Source: Treponema sp. (lineage in GTDB: Bacteria; Spirochaetota; Spirochaetia; Treponematales; Breznakiellaceae). From it: DNA of 5,814 nt. Positions 5,641 to 5,814 of this stretch are shown here, piece after piece. The notes under the pieces were generated by a model. It was given only the letters and a program-made list of their open reading frames with translations. It was not told the DNA's origin and did not search any database. The DNA lies in NCBI GenBank assembly GCA_031278755.1, contig JAITJV010000159.1:1-5814 (forward strand), written 5' to 3'. The position numbers and the translations under genes are program-made. Position 1 is the first letter of the stretch. Each line of letters opens with the position of its first letter.

Positions 5641-5814
5641 ATGAGACGGCCGACACTGTACAAGCACCGGGGGACATGGTACGCCCGGATATGGGACACG
5701 GCGGAGGGCAAGTACCACGCCCGCGCCCTGGGAGTCCCGGTCGAGGGGAAACGCCAGCGCCGCCGGGAGGCGGAGGAAGCCGCCCGGACTCTGGCGGAAA
5801 AGCTGGCGGCGGAG
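5641..5814 (+). CDS. Integrase / tyrosine recombinase-like protein, N-terminal fragment (runs off right edge)
   Basis: Fifty-eight codons are open from an ATG preceded by AGGAGG (5628-5633) at 7-nt spacing, a much stronger site than that of the giant activase gene. The visible product is very basic, with TLYKHRGTWYARIWD at residues 5-19, GVPVEGKRQRRREAEEAA at 31-48, and a predicted amphipathic helix after that. A short beta-strand module containing 'G-x-WYAR' followed by a basic Ala/Glu-rich helix is typical of the N-terminal arm-DNA-binding region of phage-type tyrosine integrases. The catalytic R-H-R-Y residues lie outside the window, so family assignment rests on N-terminal style and on the adjacent tRNA fragment. 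GC is 123 of 174 bases (71%), well above the neighbours, which supports acquisition by transfer. Confidence 0.7.
   Translation, partial: MRRPTLYKHRGTWYARIWDTAEGKYHARALGVPVEGKRQRRREAEEAARTLAEKLAAE

Larger units (their letters stand above)
5531..5814. mobile_element. Probable left end of an integrated element (boundary inferred, right end outside window)
   Basis: Sequence character changes at the broken tRNA: an AT-rich stretch (5531-5590, 21 of 60 bases G or C) is followed by an integrase-like gene of about 71% GC, against about 53% in a counted line of the isomerase gene. An integrase beside a tRNA fragment is the classic layout of an integrative island or prophage end. The exact junction, element type and size are not visible. 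Confidence 0.5.

Overview
The window looks like chromosomal sequence from an anaerobic bacterium of moderate GC (about 53% in the line I counted). It is plausibly a spirochaete of the Treponema type, judging from the very large fused CoA-dehydratase-activase protein and the style of the integrase N-terminus. That placement is recalled from family experience, not proven by the sequence.

Layout. The minus strand carries a two-gene unit read right to left. A giant 1481-residue iron-sulfur ATPase/reductase-like protein (4546 to 101) is followed after one base by the start of a membrane protein of probable CmpB type (99 to beyond the left edge). On the plus strand, divergent from it, lies a 274-residue TIM-barrel sugar phosphate isomerase/epimerase-like protein (4642-5466). 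The 95-bp gap between the two starts holds back-to-back sigma70-type promoters. A near-perfect 16-bp palindrome sits exactly midway between the two -35 boxes, so co-regulation of the divergent genes is an attractive inference. The minus-strand promoter lies so close to its ATG that a leaderless or nearly leaderless mRNA is predicted.

The large protein holds, in order: two BadF/BadG/HgdC-type ATPase domains, each with a Cys pair 39 residues apart; a four-Cys insertion; and two diverged HgdB/DUF2229-like halves, each keeping three comparable Cys motifs. It therefore looks like an ATP-driven low-potential electron-transfer activase and its reductase partner in one chain. The substrate cannot be deduced.

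The right end changes character. After the isomerase stop come two small hairpins, then a 23-nt sequence that matches the 5' part of a tRNA (acceptor strand, U8-A9, D-arm) and breaks off inside the D-arm. It is followed by an AT-rich stretch (35% GC), a TATAAT box, a hairpin, an 11-bp perfect tandem repeat, a strong ribosome binding site and the first 58 codons of a GC-rich (71%) integrase-like gene that leaves the window. This reads as the left border of an integrated mobile element at, or next to, a tRNA gene. No rRNA, complete tRNA, CRISPR array or IS element was seen, and no gene-free stretch exceeds 300 bases.
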